DNA of 40,142 nucleotides from Pedobacter borealis DSM 19626 (GTDB lineage Bacteria > Bacteroidota > Bacteroidia > Sphingobacteriales > Sphingobacteriaceae), in assembly GCF_000708285.2 (NCBI RefSeq), contig NZ_JAUG01000041.1, positions 1-40,142 of the forward strand, in the 5' to 3' direction. The notes beneath the pieces are model-generated. The model was given only the letters and a program-made list of their open reading frames with translations. It ran no database searches and was not told the DNA's origin. Of the stretch, positions 16,762 to 24,368 are shown one piece after another. A program made the translations under genes and the position numbers. The stretch's first letter is position 1, and every line of letters begins with the position of its first letter.

Positions 16762-16850
16762 GTCATCCTGTCCAAAGGACTCCTACGGAGAGCTTGTCGA
16801 AGAACCTTTCTTAAATGTCTTAAAGGCGTTTCGACAGGCTCAACGTGACA
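16762..16850. repeat. GTCA/TGAC-superfamily element, subtype GTCATCCTGTCC
   Basis: Begins GTCATCCTGTCCAAAGGACT, then AGCTTGTCGAAG, which is mirrored by TTTCGACAGGCT, and ends CAACGTGAC. This nested inverted repeat fills much of the 423-bp gap between TerC and the Asp-box protein gene. The rest of the gap (16543-16761 and 16851-16965) is AT-rich with no ORF or other structure that I can support. A related copy lies at 26054-26149. Confidence 0.8.
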
Positions 16851-16965
16851 AATTCTATAGGAAATACAACTTTATGATACGGCCTACTTTCTGCTGAAAC
16901 GATATGAAACAAGCTCAGCAGGACGATGAGGTGAGATAAAAATGAAATTTGTCATGCCCCCTTTA

Positions 16966-17982
16966 TCAATTAGTAGTTAGCTGATAAATAGCACCTTTCT
17001 CTCCGGCCAGAATAATCTGTTTACCTTTTTTGGCTTTTTGAACGGCATTAAAACTTTTATCAGAAATATGCTTCCAGTTTTGGCCACCATCAGTAGAAAT
17101 ATCTGTTCCTGAAGTACCTGTAGCAATTAAGGTTTTAGCATTAATATAGGTTACGGCCGATCGGAAGCCTAAAACCGGGGTAGCTGGCTTTTGCCAGGTT
17201 TTGCCTCCATCGCTCGTTAAAAGAATATTATTGGTGTTTTCTTTATCTTTTACATAGTTTCCGCCAACAGTTACACCAATTTTTTCATTCAAAAAATCGA
17301 TCGAGAAAGGACCCGTACTATTTTCGCCCTGCAAAATGGGGCATTTAAATACTTGCCAGTTTTGTCCATAATCTGGAGAAAAGTAAATATTAGATACCGT
17401 TCCACCTGCTGCAATCCAGGTTTTACCACCAGGTAATGTTTTAATGGTTGTTCCACTGGCTGCAAAACCTGCTTCACCTTTAGCCAAATTGGTTTTTAGA
17501 TTTGCTGAAATATCTTGCCAGCTTTTACCTGCGTCTACAGTTTTAAGTAATTGCATTTTATCATTTATGGGATCACCGAAAATGATTCCTTTATTTTTAT
17601 CCCAAAAACTTAGCCCGTCCAAAAATATAGCTGAATCTACATTTTTATAATTTTCTGTCCAGGTTTCGCCACCATCAACGGTTTTCAGGATATATGCCGG
17701 AGAGGCAATCCCCACAATAATGGCCTGTTTATCATCGAAAGCTTCGATATCCCTGAAATCGATTTTTTCGTAACCTTTGGGTTTTAACCATTTCCAGGTT
17801 ATACCACCATCAGTAGTTTTACCTACCGATCCATTACTACCACTTACCCAGGTAACCCGATCTGATACGACACTTAAACCCCGCAAACTGGTTTTAGTAT
17901 TCTCGTTTAAGGGTTTAAAGGAATACGACTGCGCGGTGCAAAAAAAAGGTGCCATTAAAAGGCACCATAAAATTTTCTTCAT
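16966..17982 (-). CDS. Secreted Ycf48-like / Asp-box beta-propeller protein
   Basis: 338-aa exported protein with a signal peptide (MKKILWCLLMAPFFCTAQS, cut before or near SYS). Six Asp-box motifs of the form DGGxTW are spaced along it: TTDGGITWKW, TVDGGETWTE, TVDAGKSWQD, SPDYGQNWQV, TSDGGKTWQK and STDGGQNWKH. This pattern matches the photosystem II assembly factor Ycf48/HCF136-like and BNR-repeat propellers found in many non-photosynthetic bacteria. Its start is 7 bp after the DUF2147 gene, so they form an operon. It is probably a periplasmic protein-protein interaction scaffold; no enzymatic residue is visible. Confidence 0.85.
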   Translation of the reverse strand: MKKILWCLLMAPFFCTAQSYSFKPLNENTKTSLRGLSVVSDRVTWVSGSNGSVGKTTDGGITWKWLKPKGYEKIDFRDIEAFDDKQAIIVGIASPAYILKTVDGGETWTENYKNVDSAIFLDGLSFWDKNKGIIFGDPINDKMQLLKTVDAGKSWQDISANLKTNLAKGEAGFAASGTTIKTLPGGKTWIAAGGTVSNIYFSPDYGQNWQVFKCPILQGENSTGPFSIDFLNEKIGVTVGGNYVKDKENTNNILLTSDGGKTWQKPATPVLGFRSAVTYINAKTLIATGTSGTDISTDGGQNWKHISDKSFNAVQKAKKGKQIILAGEKGAIYQLTTN

Positions 17983-17989
17983 CTATAAA

Positions 17990-18421
17990 TTATTTTACTC
18001 GTCTAAAAGTTTCTGATCGGCCTAAAAGAGAAATACCTACATAACCACGAACGTTTAACACATCGTTACTTTTTAAAGACATATTACAGCTGTATGTTTT
18101 GCCACTTTTTGGATCGTAAATTGTTCCATCAGTCCACTTGCCATCATCGTAAACAAAATCTTTCAATATTTCCAGATTCAATAATGCGCGTTTCTGTAGC
18201 TTTTCGTCCGGGTTTTTCGCATCTAATTTAGGTTTACCATTTAAATTCGGTTCCTTCATCCAGGCTAATTTCCCATAATATTTATCGCCTTTTTTATAAA
18301 TTTCTATTTGCCCTTCGCCTGATGGATTAAGCCATTTGCCTACAATAGCATCTTTGTTCTGTGCAAATGCAGAAAACGATACTGCCACAAAAAGCAGCAT
18401 TAAAAATGGTAGCTTTCTCAT
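17990..18421 (-). CDS. Secreted DUF2147-family protein
   Basis: 143-aa exported protein of the DUF2147 family. A signal peptide (MRKLPFLMLLFVAVSFSAFA-Q) precedes the family pattern: DAIVGKWLNPSGEGQIEIYK, then YYGKLAWM, NPDEKLQKRALLNLEIL, DGTIYDPKSGKTYSCNM and LNVRGYVGISLLGRSETF. DUF2147 members are beta-barrel-like lipocalin-sized proteins of unknown function, common in Bacteroidota and Proteobacteria. It lies 7 bp upstream of the Asp-box protein gene. Confidence 0.9.
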   Translation of the reverse strand: MRKLPFLMLLFVAVSFSAFAQNKDAIVGKWLNPSGEGQIEIYKKGDKYYGKLAWMKEPNLNGKPKLDAKNPDEKLQKRALLNLEILKDFVYDDGKWTDGTIYDPKSGKTYSCNMSLKSNDVLNVRGYVGISLLGRSETFRRVK

Positions 18422-18518
18422 ATTTTTTATTTCTAGTTAGTTTTTAAAGATAATAATTACACTTAACGAAACACTAAATAAAGAGAAAAAGTATGAGAAA
18501 GTTTGAAAATCCTAAAAT

Positions 18519-18899
18519 TTACTTTGAAACGATCGGTAGATACTTGGCACGATACGCATAAAGCAGGAACAAATTAAACAATAACATTACTGCAGACATC
18601 GGAAGATCTTTAGGCTGGGCCAAAAATGCGGTATACAAAAAGATATTCAAGGTAACAGGAAAAATGATGATTGATGCTAGTGGTGCAGTTCTGCCAATTA
18701 ATAACATTATACCACATAACAGTTCTGTTATTTTAATTAATGGAAAAAGATAAACGGAGGCCATTATCCCTGTCATAAAGCTGGTTTGGGCCGCTGTCAT
18801 TTCTGGCGCCTTAGGCATTAAATTAAGAAAATAGGTTACCGAAGCAAATAGGTATAGTGCTCCCAATAACACCCTGATAATAATAATTGCAATTTTCAT
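18519..18899 (-). CDS. DoxX-like integral membrane protein
   Basis: 126-aa protein with four hydrophobic segments (about 1-25, 45-65, 72-93 and 98-118), in the layout of the DoxX/DoxX-like family. Characteristic sequence is RVLLGALYLFASVTYFLN and LIKITELLCGIMLLIGR. Function in this family is poorly defined (redox or membrane-stress links have been proposed for some members). It ends 97 bp before the DUF2147 gene on the same strand. Confidence 0.85.
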   Translation of the reverse strand: MKIAIIIIRVLLGALYLFASVTYFLNLMPKAPEMTAAQTSFMTGIMASVYLFPLIKITELLCGIMLLIGRTAPLASIIIFPVTLNIFLYTAFLAQPKDLPMSAVMLLFNLFLLYAYRAKYLPIVSK

Positions 18900-18949
18900 G
18901 TCGGATTAATTTTGGTTTCTATATTTAAAAATAATAAAAGTTATTTATA

Positions 18950-18998
18950 GTTCATTAGGCATTTGTTCATTAGTCATTGGTACATTGGGCATTGGTGT
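18950..18998. repeat. Degenerate CATTAG/CATTGG microrepeat
   Basis: Short imperfect units TTCATTAGGCATT, TTCATTAGTCATTGG and ACATTGGGCATTGG follow each other, with a further GCCATTGACCATTT remnant near 19060. It is a decayed simple-sequence repeat upstream of the DoxX-like gene; no function inferred. Confidence 0.6.
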
Positions 18999-19150
18999 AA
19001 TAAGTTAATCTGTTTTGGTTGAGGTTTTATATTTAATAGCCATAATCTATTAACAATGAGCCATTGACCATTTATATTGTCCTTTTCCCTTCTAGGATGA
19101 TTAATTTGTCACCTGAGCCGAGTCGAAGGGTCTAAACAGCATTTTCTGCT

Positions 19151-19241
19151 GTCATTCTGAGCACAGCGAAGAATCGTTAACCTATGAAAACAGACCTTAA
19201 AGACTTGTTTAATAAAGATTCTTCATTGCATTCAGAATGAC
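19151..19241. repeat. GTCA/TGAC-superfamily element, subtype GTCATTCTGA (complete)
   Basis: Outer arms GTCATTCTGA (19151-19160) / TCAGAATGAC (19232-19241), inner arms GAAGAATC (19168-19175) / GATTCTTC (19217-19224). This is the same nested layout as the copy at 21871-21996. Confidence 0.85.
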
Positions 19242-19259
19242 AAATTCCATAAACCGGCC

Positions 19260-19322
19260 ATCATCCTTAACTTGTTTTAGGATCTATTTAGCATAAGATG
19301 CTGAAACGAGTTCAACATGACG
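19260..19322. repeat. GTCA/TGAC-superfamily element, subtype GTCACCCTGA (degenerate)
   Basis: CATCCTTAACTTG ... AGGATCT faces AGATGCTGAAACGAGTTCAA and ends CATGACG, directly at the 3' end of the DUF1579 gene. It is a decayed relative of the copy at 7351-7427. Confidence 0.65.
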
Positions 19323-19736
19323 TTACGAAAGAATTTTAGTCAATTTGATATCCATCCATGGTGCCCAGTTTTTACCATCAAATTGTTCCCATGTCCCTTC
19401 TATGGTATTGGCTTTAAAATTTCCTTTAAATCTTTCGGTATCGGCAAATATTAAAATAATATCATCGTAAATTTTAAGGGTAGATATTGAAATATTGCCT
19501 TCATTATCGAACGATTGCGACCTAAAAACATCTTCCATATCATCATAATGCGTAATTTCTAACGATCGGATCTTTTTATCGCCGAACATGACGTCTACCT
19601 GATGTGTTAAGAAAAACCCACCATCAACCCACCCGTAGGTATCAGTTCCAGTAATAATATCACCTGATTTTGTTAAACCTTCTGTTTTCCATCTGCCGAT
19701 ATAGGGATTTAGTAGATTAAGCCTGTTGTTTCTCAT
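19323..19736 (-). CDS. DUF1579-like protein
   Basis: 137-aa cytoplasmic protein, beta-rich, resembling DUF1579 members: starts with LLNPYIGRWKTEGLTKSGD, then GTDTYGWVDGGFFLTHQVDV and the C-terminal EGTWEQFDGKNWAPWMDIKL. Such proteins are small lipocalin-like barrels of unknown role, often beside DinB-like or SnoaL-like genes. It is the last gene of a three-gene unit, 15 bp after a DinB gene. Family assignment is by pattern only. Confidence 0.72.
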   Translation of the reverse strand: MRNNRLNLLNPYIGRWKTEGLTKSGDIITGTDTYGWVDGGFFLTHQVDVMFGDKKIRSLEITHYDDMEDVFRSQSFDNEGNISISTLKIYDDIILIFADTERFKGNFKANTIEGTWEQFDGKNWAPWMDIKLTKILS

Positions 19737-19751
19737 AAATTTAATTAAAAA

Positions 19752-20258
19752 TCAATTACTATCCAGCTCGCTATAAATTTTATTTAACTGATGTACGTGT
19801 CGTTGTGTATGATAAATTACAAAATAAACAGCCTCTAAGCGGGTTAGAAAACCATAACCGGGCAATTCAAAGGAGCTGCAGGTCTTAGTTAAATCCAGGT
19901 TAGCTATAGAAGTTGAAATCCTGTCCCTGATCTGTTTTAAGCTTTCTAATAATGCATACTGGTTATACACTTTATCTTTAGGATAAATCTCTTTAGGCGA
20001 ATCATACTTCACATTGAAATTTAAAAAGTCGTTCCTAATTTGCGCTACCATAAAATCGGCTGGCTTATCTGTTTCGGTTACCGGGCCATTTATAACCTGT
20101 AGAAAGCCCGAATTTGATAAAATCATATGTTCAGCCAGTTGGCCGGCTGTCCAGCTTCCCTTAAATGGTACTGCATTAATTTGTGCAGTATCAAATTTCG
20201 ATAAAGTGTTTTCTAATGCCAACAGCGTTTCGGCGGCTTCTTTTATTATCTTTTCCAT
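19752..20258 (-). CDS. DinB-family protein (copy 1)
   Basis: 168-aa four-helix-bundle protein of the DinB/YfiT superfamily. The metal-ligand histidines are placed as expected: H44 in WTAGQLAEHMILS and H150/H154 in FVIYHTQRHVHQL. Members are often thiol-dependent transferases (mycothiol, bacillithiol) or remain uncharacterised. It lies 3 bp after the second DinB gene and 15 bp before the DUF1579 gene. The intact triad suggests that it binds a metal, unlike its neighbour. Confidence 0.85.
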   Translation of the reverse strand: MEKIIKEAAETLLALENTLSKFDTAQINAVPFKGSWTAGQLAEHMILSNSGFLQVINGPVTETDKPADFMVAQIRNDFLNFNVKYDSPKEIYPKDKVYNQYALLESLKQIRDRISTSIANLDLTKTCSSFELPGYGFLTRLEAVYFVIYHTQRHVHQLNKIYSELDSN

Positions 20259-20261
20259 AAC

Positions 20262-20756
20262 TTACATGTAATTCATTCCAGGATAGTTTAACAACCTGCG
20301 CCATAGGGCAATCTGCCCGATGCAATTGGCTTCCCGATAACTGTTGAAGCTGATCATTTCAAACAGCGTAATCTCCATTCCGGGGATGCTGAGTTTCTCT
20401 TCCAGTTTCTCGTCGGTAGCCTGGGATAAAGCCTGCTGTAACTTTGGAGAAATTTCTTTCCAATCTTTAATGAAATCTTCAAGCAATGGATAGGTGGCAT
20501 CATCCACAATTCCTTTGTTATCAGCAAAAAGTTCGTCGGTTATGGATGGAAGATCGATACCGAATGATTTGGCGAGAAAATAACGGCTATGCACTACACT
20601 CCCGGTAATCCAAGCAATGTGGTTTGCTTTCGTATCCAATCTTTTCTGTGCATCCTTTTGGTCTATCCCATCTAAAGCCCTTACTAAAAAATCTGTTTGC
20701 ATTTCGTACAGCACTATAAAGCCATACATTCTGCTACTCGTTGGGGTGGTTTTCAT
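20262..20756 (-). CDS. DinB-family protein (copy 2, altered metal site)
   Basis: 164-aa DinB-superfamily protein. The N-terminal half has H46 (KANHIAWITGSVVHSRYF), but the C-terminal helix that normally reads HxxYHxGQ is YREANCIGQIALWRR, so the histidines are replaced by Arg141 and Cys145. It may have lost or changed its metal. It starts the DinB-DinB-DUF1579 unit and is divergent from the GlxA-type regulator at 20891. Confidence 0.82.
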   Translation of the reverse strand: MKTTPTSSRMYGFIVLYEMQTDFLVRALDGIDQKDAQKRLDTKANHIAWITGSVVHSRYFLAKSFGIDLPSITDELFADNKGIVDDATYPLLEDFIKDWKEISPKLQQALSQATDEKLEEKLSIPGMEITLFEMISFNSYREANCIGQIALWRRLLNYPGMNYM

Positions 20757-20767
20757 ATGTTTACTAA

Positions 20768-20801
20768 TTAGTTGATTAACTGAAATAAAGTTAGTTGTTA
20801 A
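20768..20801. promoter_or_regulatory. Direct repeat between DinB and GlxA-type regulator genes (operator candidate)
   Basis: TTAGTTGATTAA (20768-20779) is repeated as TTAGTTGTTAA (20791-20801), 23 bp start to start, about two helical turns. That is the spacing AraC-type proteins use. On the minus strand TAACTTTA, one mismatch from TAnnTTTG, overlaps the second copy. It is a plausible binding site for the divergently encoded regulator. Confidence 0.45.
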
Positions 20802-20890
20802 TTTAGCCGAACACCGTTGCCGTAAAAGTCAATCTTAAGGGGCATTTCAGACAATTTTTATATATTTACGATACCTTAATTTTTAACCAA

Positions 20891-21850
20891 ATGATACAAG
20901 TAGGTGTTTTACTGCCCCAAAACTTCAGATTATTAAGCATAGCGGCTATTTTAGATGTATTTGATACTGTTAATGGTTTTTACAGAAAAGATGCGCTTGA
21001 AACACCATTTAACATTAGTTTAATTACGCTAGATGATAAAAATTATAATTTTAGTACACATCCCTGTGTGTCCTTACAAAAAGCCGGGCAGTTCGAGCTG
21101 ATTTTAGTTCCATCATTTGCAACCAACGACATCAAAGATTGTATTGGAGCCAACAGAGATTATATCCCATGGTTAAACAAACAACATGCGGCAGGCGCAG
21201 AAATTGCTACTTTTTGTACTGGTGCATTTTTACTTGCCGCATCAGGACTGTTGGATGGTAAGGCTGCCACCACACATGTTGATGCCTGTTCTGCTTTTTC
21301 TACGGCATTCCCCTTGGTTCATTTAAAGGCCGATAAAACCGTAACACAGGATGGAAAATTATTTACAAGTGGTGGTGCAACCTCTACTTTTCATTTATTG
21401 TTGCACCTTTTACAGCTTCATTGTGGAAAAGATATGGCTATTAAGGTGGCCAAGATTTTTGCAATCGATATGGACCGTGTAAACCAATCGTACTTTAGCA
21501 CCTTCCAGCCTATCCGTCATCACAATGATGATATTGTTGCCTCTGCCCAGGAAAAAATTGAAAATAATTATCAGGACGTGGCTACCATTGAAGAGATGAT
21601 TAAAGATATTCCTTCCAGTAGAAGAAATATTGTGCGCCGCTTTAAACAGGTGATTGGTATTACCCCTATTGAGTATCTTCAACAAACCCGTATCGAAGCA
21701 GCTAAAAAGTTATTAGAGCAAACTGCCCAGCAAATGACAGAGGTAATTTATAACTCTGGTTATAATGATCCAAAAGCATTTAGGAAAGTGTTCAGGAAAT
21801 CAGTCGGGATGACGCCGACGCAGTATAGGGATAAATTCCAGGCGAGGTAG
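20891..21850 (+). CDS. GlxA-family regulator (DJ-1/PfpI domain plus AraC HTH)
   Basis: 319-aa transcription regulator. Residues about 1-170 are a DJ-1/PfpI class I glutamine amidotransferase-like domain with the nucleophile-elbow cysteine C109 (ATFCTGAFLLAASG) and H129 (ATTHVD). Residues about 215-319 are an AraC DNA-binding domain ending with VIYNSGYNDPKAFRKVF and the terminal GMTPTQYRDKF. It lies divergent to the DinB-DinB-DUF1579 unit and probably regulates it; a direct repeat in the shared gap fits. Effector unknown. Confidence 0.93.
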   Translation: MIQVGVLLPQNFRLLSIAAILDVFDTVNGFYRKDALETPFNISLITLDDKNYNFSTHPCVSLQKAGQFELILVPSFATNDIKDCIGANRDYIPWLNKQHAAGAEIATFCTGAFLLAASGLLDGKAATTHVDACSAFSTAFPLVHLKADKTVTQDGKLFTSGGATSTFHLLLHLLQLHCGKDMAIKVAKIFAIDMDRVNQSYFSTFQPIRHHNDDIVASAQEKIENNYQDVATIEEMIKDIPSSRRNIVRRFKQVIGITPIEYLQQTRIEAAKKLLEQTAQQMTEVIYNSGYNDPKAFRKVFRKSVGMTPTQYRDKFQAR

Positions 21851-21870
21851 ATTTGAAACAAAATATGGTT

Positions 21871-21996
21871 GTCATTCTGAATATAATGAAGAATCTTTAA
21901 CCTGTAAAAAATACTTGAAATGCTATATTCAAAGTCAATACTTGTTATTAAAGAATATAATCAAAGTAGTAGATTCTTCGCTGTGCTCAGAATGAC
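21871..21996. repeat. GTCA/TGAC-superfamily element, subtype GTCATTCTGA (complete)
   Basis: Outer arms GTCATTCTGA (21871-21880) / TCAGAATGAC (21987-21996); inner arms GAAGAATCT (21888-21896) / AGATTCTTC (21971-21979). It fills almost all of the 153-bp gap between two convergent regulator genes, the position of a bidirectional terminator. Confidence 0.87.
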
Positions 21997-22003
21997 AGAA
22001 CAC

Positions 22004-22873
22004 CTATTGCTTTGAAAAAGCCTGCTGGTATTTCAATGGTGTTTTGCCGGTTATCTCCCTAAAATATTTATGGAAACTAGTAAAATTATAAAAGCCACAG
22101 TCGTAGCAGATTTCTTTAACGGTCAGGTCATTTTCGATCAATAGTTTACAGGCCTGTCCTACCCTAATCTCGTTCAGAAACTGTGTATAAGTTTTTCTAC
22201 TTTTAGTTTTAAAGAATTTGCAGAACGAATTGGGGCTGATTTTAGCTACCGCAGCAATTTCCTTTAGTTCTATTTTATTTTTGTAATTGCTGATGGTATA
22301 GTTATAAATAGATTGAATCCTATCTTTTTCGTTCTCCAAAAAATTTGGCTTAAAGCCTAGCGAAACCAATATATTTTTTTCTTCACAATTGGCTATTTCT
22401 GTTAGTACCTCGAGCATTTTTATAATCCGCATGGTCCCAGTAGCCTCAATAATCTGTGGCATTAAACCAGCAATTCTCTCTTTTGAAGTTCCTTGTAACT
22501 GAATTCCCTGTCTCGACTGAAGCAAGACTTTTTTGATCTCCTGATTTTCGGGAAGATCGAGAAAATCCTTCCCAAGAAAATCCTCCTTAAAATGAATCGC
22601 ATAAACATCAACCGGCTCACCAGCGGTTTCATCAAAAAATTCGGGATCAAAGCGCCAGTAGTGTGGCAAATTACTTCCGAGTAAAACAACATCGCCATCC
22701 TTAAAATTTTTAATGCTATCGCCAATAAACTGCGTTCCTCTGCCTTTTTTAACGTAGATTAGTTCTAATGCAGAGTGGTAATGCCAACGATTGTTTATAT
22801 CGGGCATAATGTCTCTCCGAGCGCTAAAAGAATCTACCGAATTAGTAGATACATTAAGTAAATGCGGTTTCAT
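22004..22873 (-). CDS. AraC-family regulator (sugar-type, divergent from the FHS permease)
   Basis: 289-aa regulator. The N-terminal cupin (about 15-140) carries WHYHSALELIYVKKGRGTQF and GDVVLLGSNLPHYW, the typical ligand-binding barrel of AraC/RhaS-like proteins. The C-terminal HTH domain (about 190-289) has LKEIAAVAKISPNSFCKFFK and VKEICYDCGFYNFTSFHKYF, ending TGKTPLKYQQ. Divergence from the permease gene and the palindrome in the shared gap suggest that it controls sugar uptake and itself. The inducer is probably the transported sugar or a catabolite. Confidence 0.93.
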   Translation of the reverse strand: MKPHLLNVSTNSVDSFSARRDIMPDINNRWHYHSALELIYVKKGRGTQFIGDSIKNFKDGDVVLLGSNLPHYWRFDPEFFDETAGEPVDVYAIHFKEDFLGKDFLDLPENQEIKKVLLQSRQGIQLQGTSKERIAGLMPQIIEATGTMRIIKMLEVLTEIANCEEKNILVSLGFKPNFLENEKDRIQSIYNYTISNYKNKIELKEIAAVAKISPNSFCKFFKTKSRKTYTQFLNEIRVGQACKLLIENDLTVKEICYDCGFYNFTSFHKYFREITGKTPLKYQQAFSKQ

Positions 22874-22898
22874 AAAATCTTAAAAAATCAATCTAATA

Positions 22899-22915
22899 TG
22901 CAAAATTATTTTGCA
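22899..22915. promoter_or_regulatory. 17-bp palindrome over the AraC-gene promoter
   Basis: TGCAAAAT-T-ATTTTGCA is a perfect palindrome. On the minus strand it contains a consensus -7 element, TAATTTTG (22901-22908), with a possible -33 TTG 23 nt further upstream and the start codon at 22873 about 28 bp downstream. This suggests autoregulation of the AraC-type gene, with the same site possibly affecting the permease gene. Confidence 0.55.
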
Positions 22916-23049
22916 ATGTAAAAAATTGAGCCAATATCATTTAATAATTAGATCATAAAGTTAAATTTTTATTAATGCTTAAGGGTTTAATTTGTAATAC
23001 AACAACTAACCAAAAAGAACCTGCTTAAACCATTATAACCAAACAAAAC

Positions 23050-24360
23050 ATGAGCCACACTTCATCATCGAACTTTCAGGTATCCGACACACCAAAAAAT
23101 GGTAAGGGATATTTATTTCCATTAATTTTGGTCACCAGCCTCTTTTTCTTCTGGGGTTTTGTTCATAATCTCGATCCTGTATTAATTCCGCATTTACGCA
23201 AAGCTTTTCAACTAAACGTTTTCGAATCTACCCTGGTCGATTCTTCGGTTTTTATCGCTTATTTTTTATTGGCGCTACCTGCAGGCTACATTATGCGCAA
23301 GTATGGCTATAAAAGCGGTATCATATTGGGCCTCGTTTTATTCGCCATCGGCTGTTTATTATTTATACCCGCAGCAAATACTGCACAATATATATTTTTC
23401 TTAGGCGCACTTTTTATTATCGCCTGTGGTTTAACTTTTTTAGAAACAGCTGCAAATCCTTATGTTACCGTACTGGGACCACCAGAAACAGCTACACAGC
23501 GTTTAAATTTCTCTCAGTCTTTTAATGGTTTAGCTGCATTTTTAGCGCCAGTACTTGGCGGTAAATTTATTTTTACCGAAGTAAAATATACCGATGTTCA
23601 ATTAGCGAAAATGTTGCCTTTAGAAAAACAAGCTTATATGCTCGAAGAGGCATCGACGGTAAAAGCACCTTATCTAATTTTAGGTATCCTGATTATTGTA
23701 GTCGCTATTCTATTTATTTTCACCAAACTGCCTGATATTAAGGAAGAAGAAAATGCCAAAGAAAAAAGCAGTTTTGGGCATGTGTTGAGCCATAGCCATT
23801 TGCGCTGGGCAATTATTGGGCAGTTTTTTTATGTAGGCGCACAGGTTTGCGTATTAAGTTTATTCATCAGTTTCGTAACCTCATCGGCAGGTATCAGTCA
23901 GGATGCAGCAAAATGGTACGCTGGTGCGGCAGGTTTAGCTTTTATGGTTGGCCGGTTCGCTGGAACTTTCTTCATGAGATACGTAGCTGCACATAAACTA
24001 TTGATGCTTTATGCCTTAATTAGTGCTCTACTTACCCTTGTATCTATTTTTGCAAGCGGCATGATTACCGTTTATGCTTTAATCGGTGTCTCTTTCTTTA
24101 TGTCGATCATGTTCCCAACCATATTCTCGTTGGGCATAGCAGGTTTGGGTAAGGATACAAAACTGGGTTCGTCGTTAATTGTGATGTCTATTGTTGGTGG
24201 AGCATTTTTACCACCGGTATTAGGTTTGATATCAGATGCCACACACAATATACAATATGGGTATTTAGTACCATTTATATGCTTTTTAGTGGTTTTCTAC
24301 TTCGGATGGAAAGGATGGAAACCCAATCACATTGAAAAAGAAATTAGTTTAGAAGTATAA
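23050..24360 (+). CDS. fucP: FHS-family sugar permease (L-fucose:H+ symporter-like)
   Basis: 436-aa major-facilitator transporter of the fucose-galactose-glucose:H+ symporter group, 12 membrane helices. Family motifs match FucP: SLFFFWGFVHNLDPVLIPHL in TM1, RKYGYKSGIILGL between TM2 and TM3, and GLTFLETAANPYVTVLGPPE in TM4 with the conserved Glu of LETAANP. The acidic residue of TM1 is shifted by one position compared with E. coli FucP (NLD-P here, NLN-D there). The downstream UxaA and SDR genes support L-fucose or a stereochemically similar sugar as substrate, but galactose- or glucose-type transport is possible. Confidence 0.85.
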   Translation: MSHTSSSNFQVSDTPKNGKGYLFPLILVTSLFFFWGFVHNLDPVLIPHLRKAFQLNVFESTLVDSSVFIAYFLLALPAGYIMRKYGYKSGIILGLVLFAIGCLLFIPAANTAQYIFFLGALFIIACGLTFLETAANPYVTVLGPPETATQRLNFSQSFNGLAAFLAPVLGGKFIFTEVKYTDVQLAKMLPLEKQAYMLEEASTVKAPYLILGILIIVVAILFIFTKLPDIKEEENAKEKSSFGHVLSHSHLRWAIIGQFFYVGAQVCVLSLFISFVTSSAGISQDAAKWYAGAAGLAFMVGRFAGTFFMRYVAAHKLLMLYALISALLTLVSIFASGMITVYALIGVSFFMSIMFPTIFSLGIAGLGKDTKLGSSLIVMSIVGGAFLPPVLGLISDATHNIQYGYLVPFICFLVVFYFGWKGWKPNHIEKEISLEV

Positions 24361-24368
24361 AATTGACA

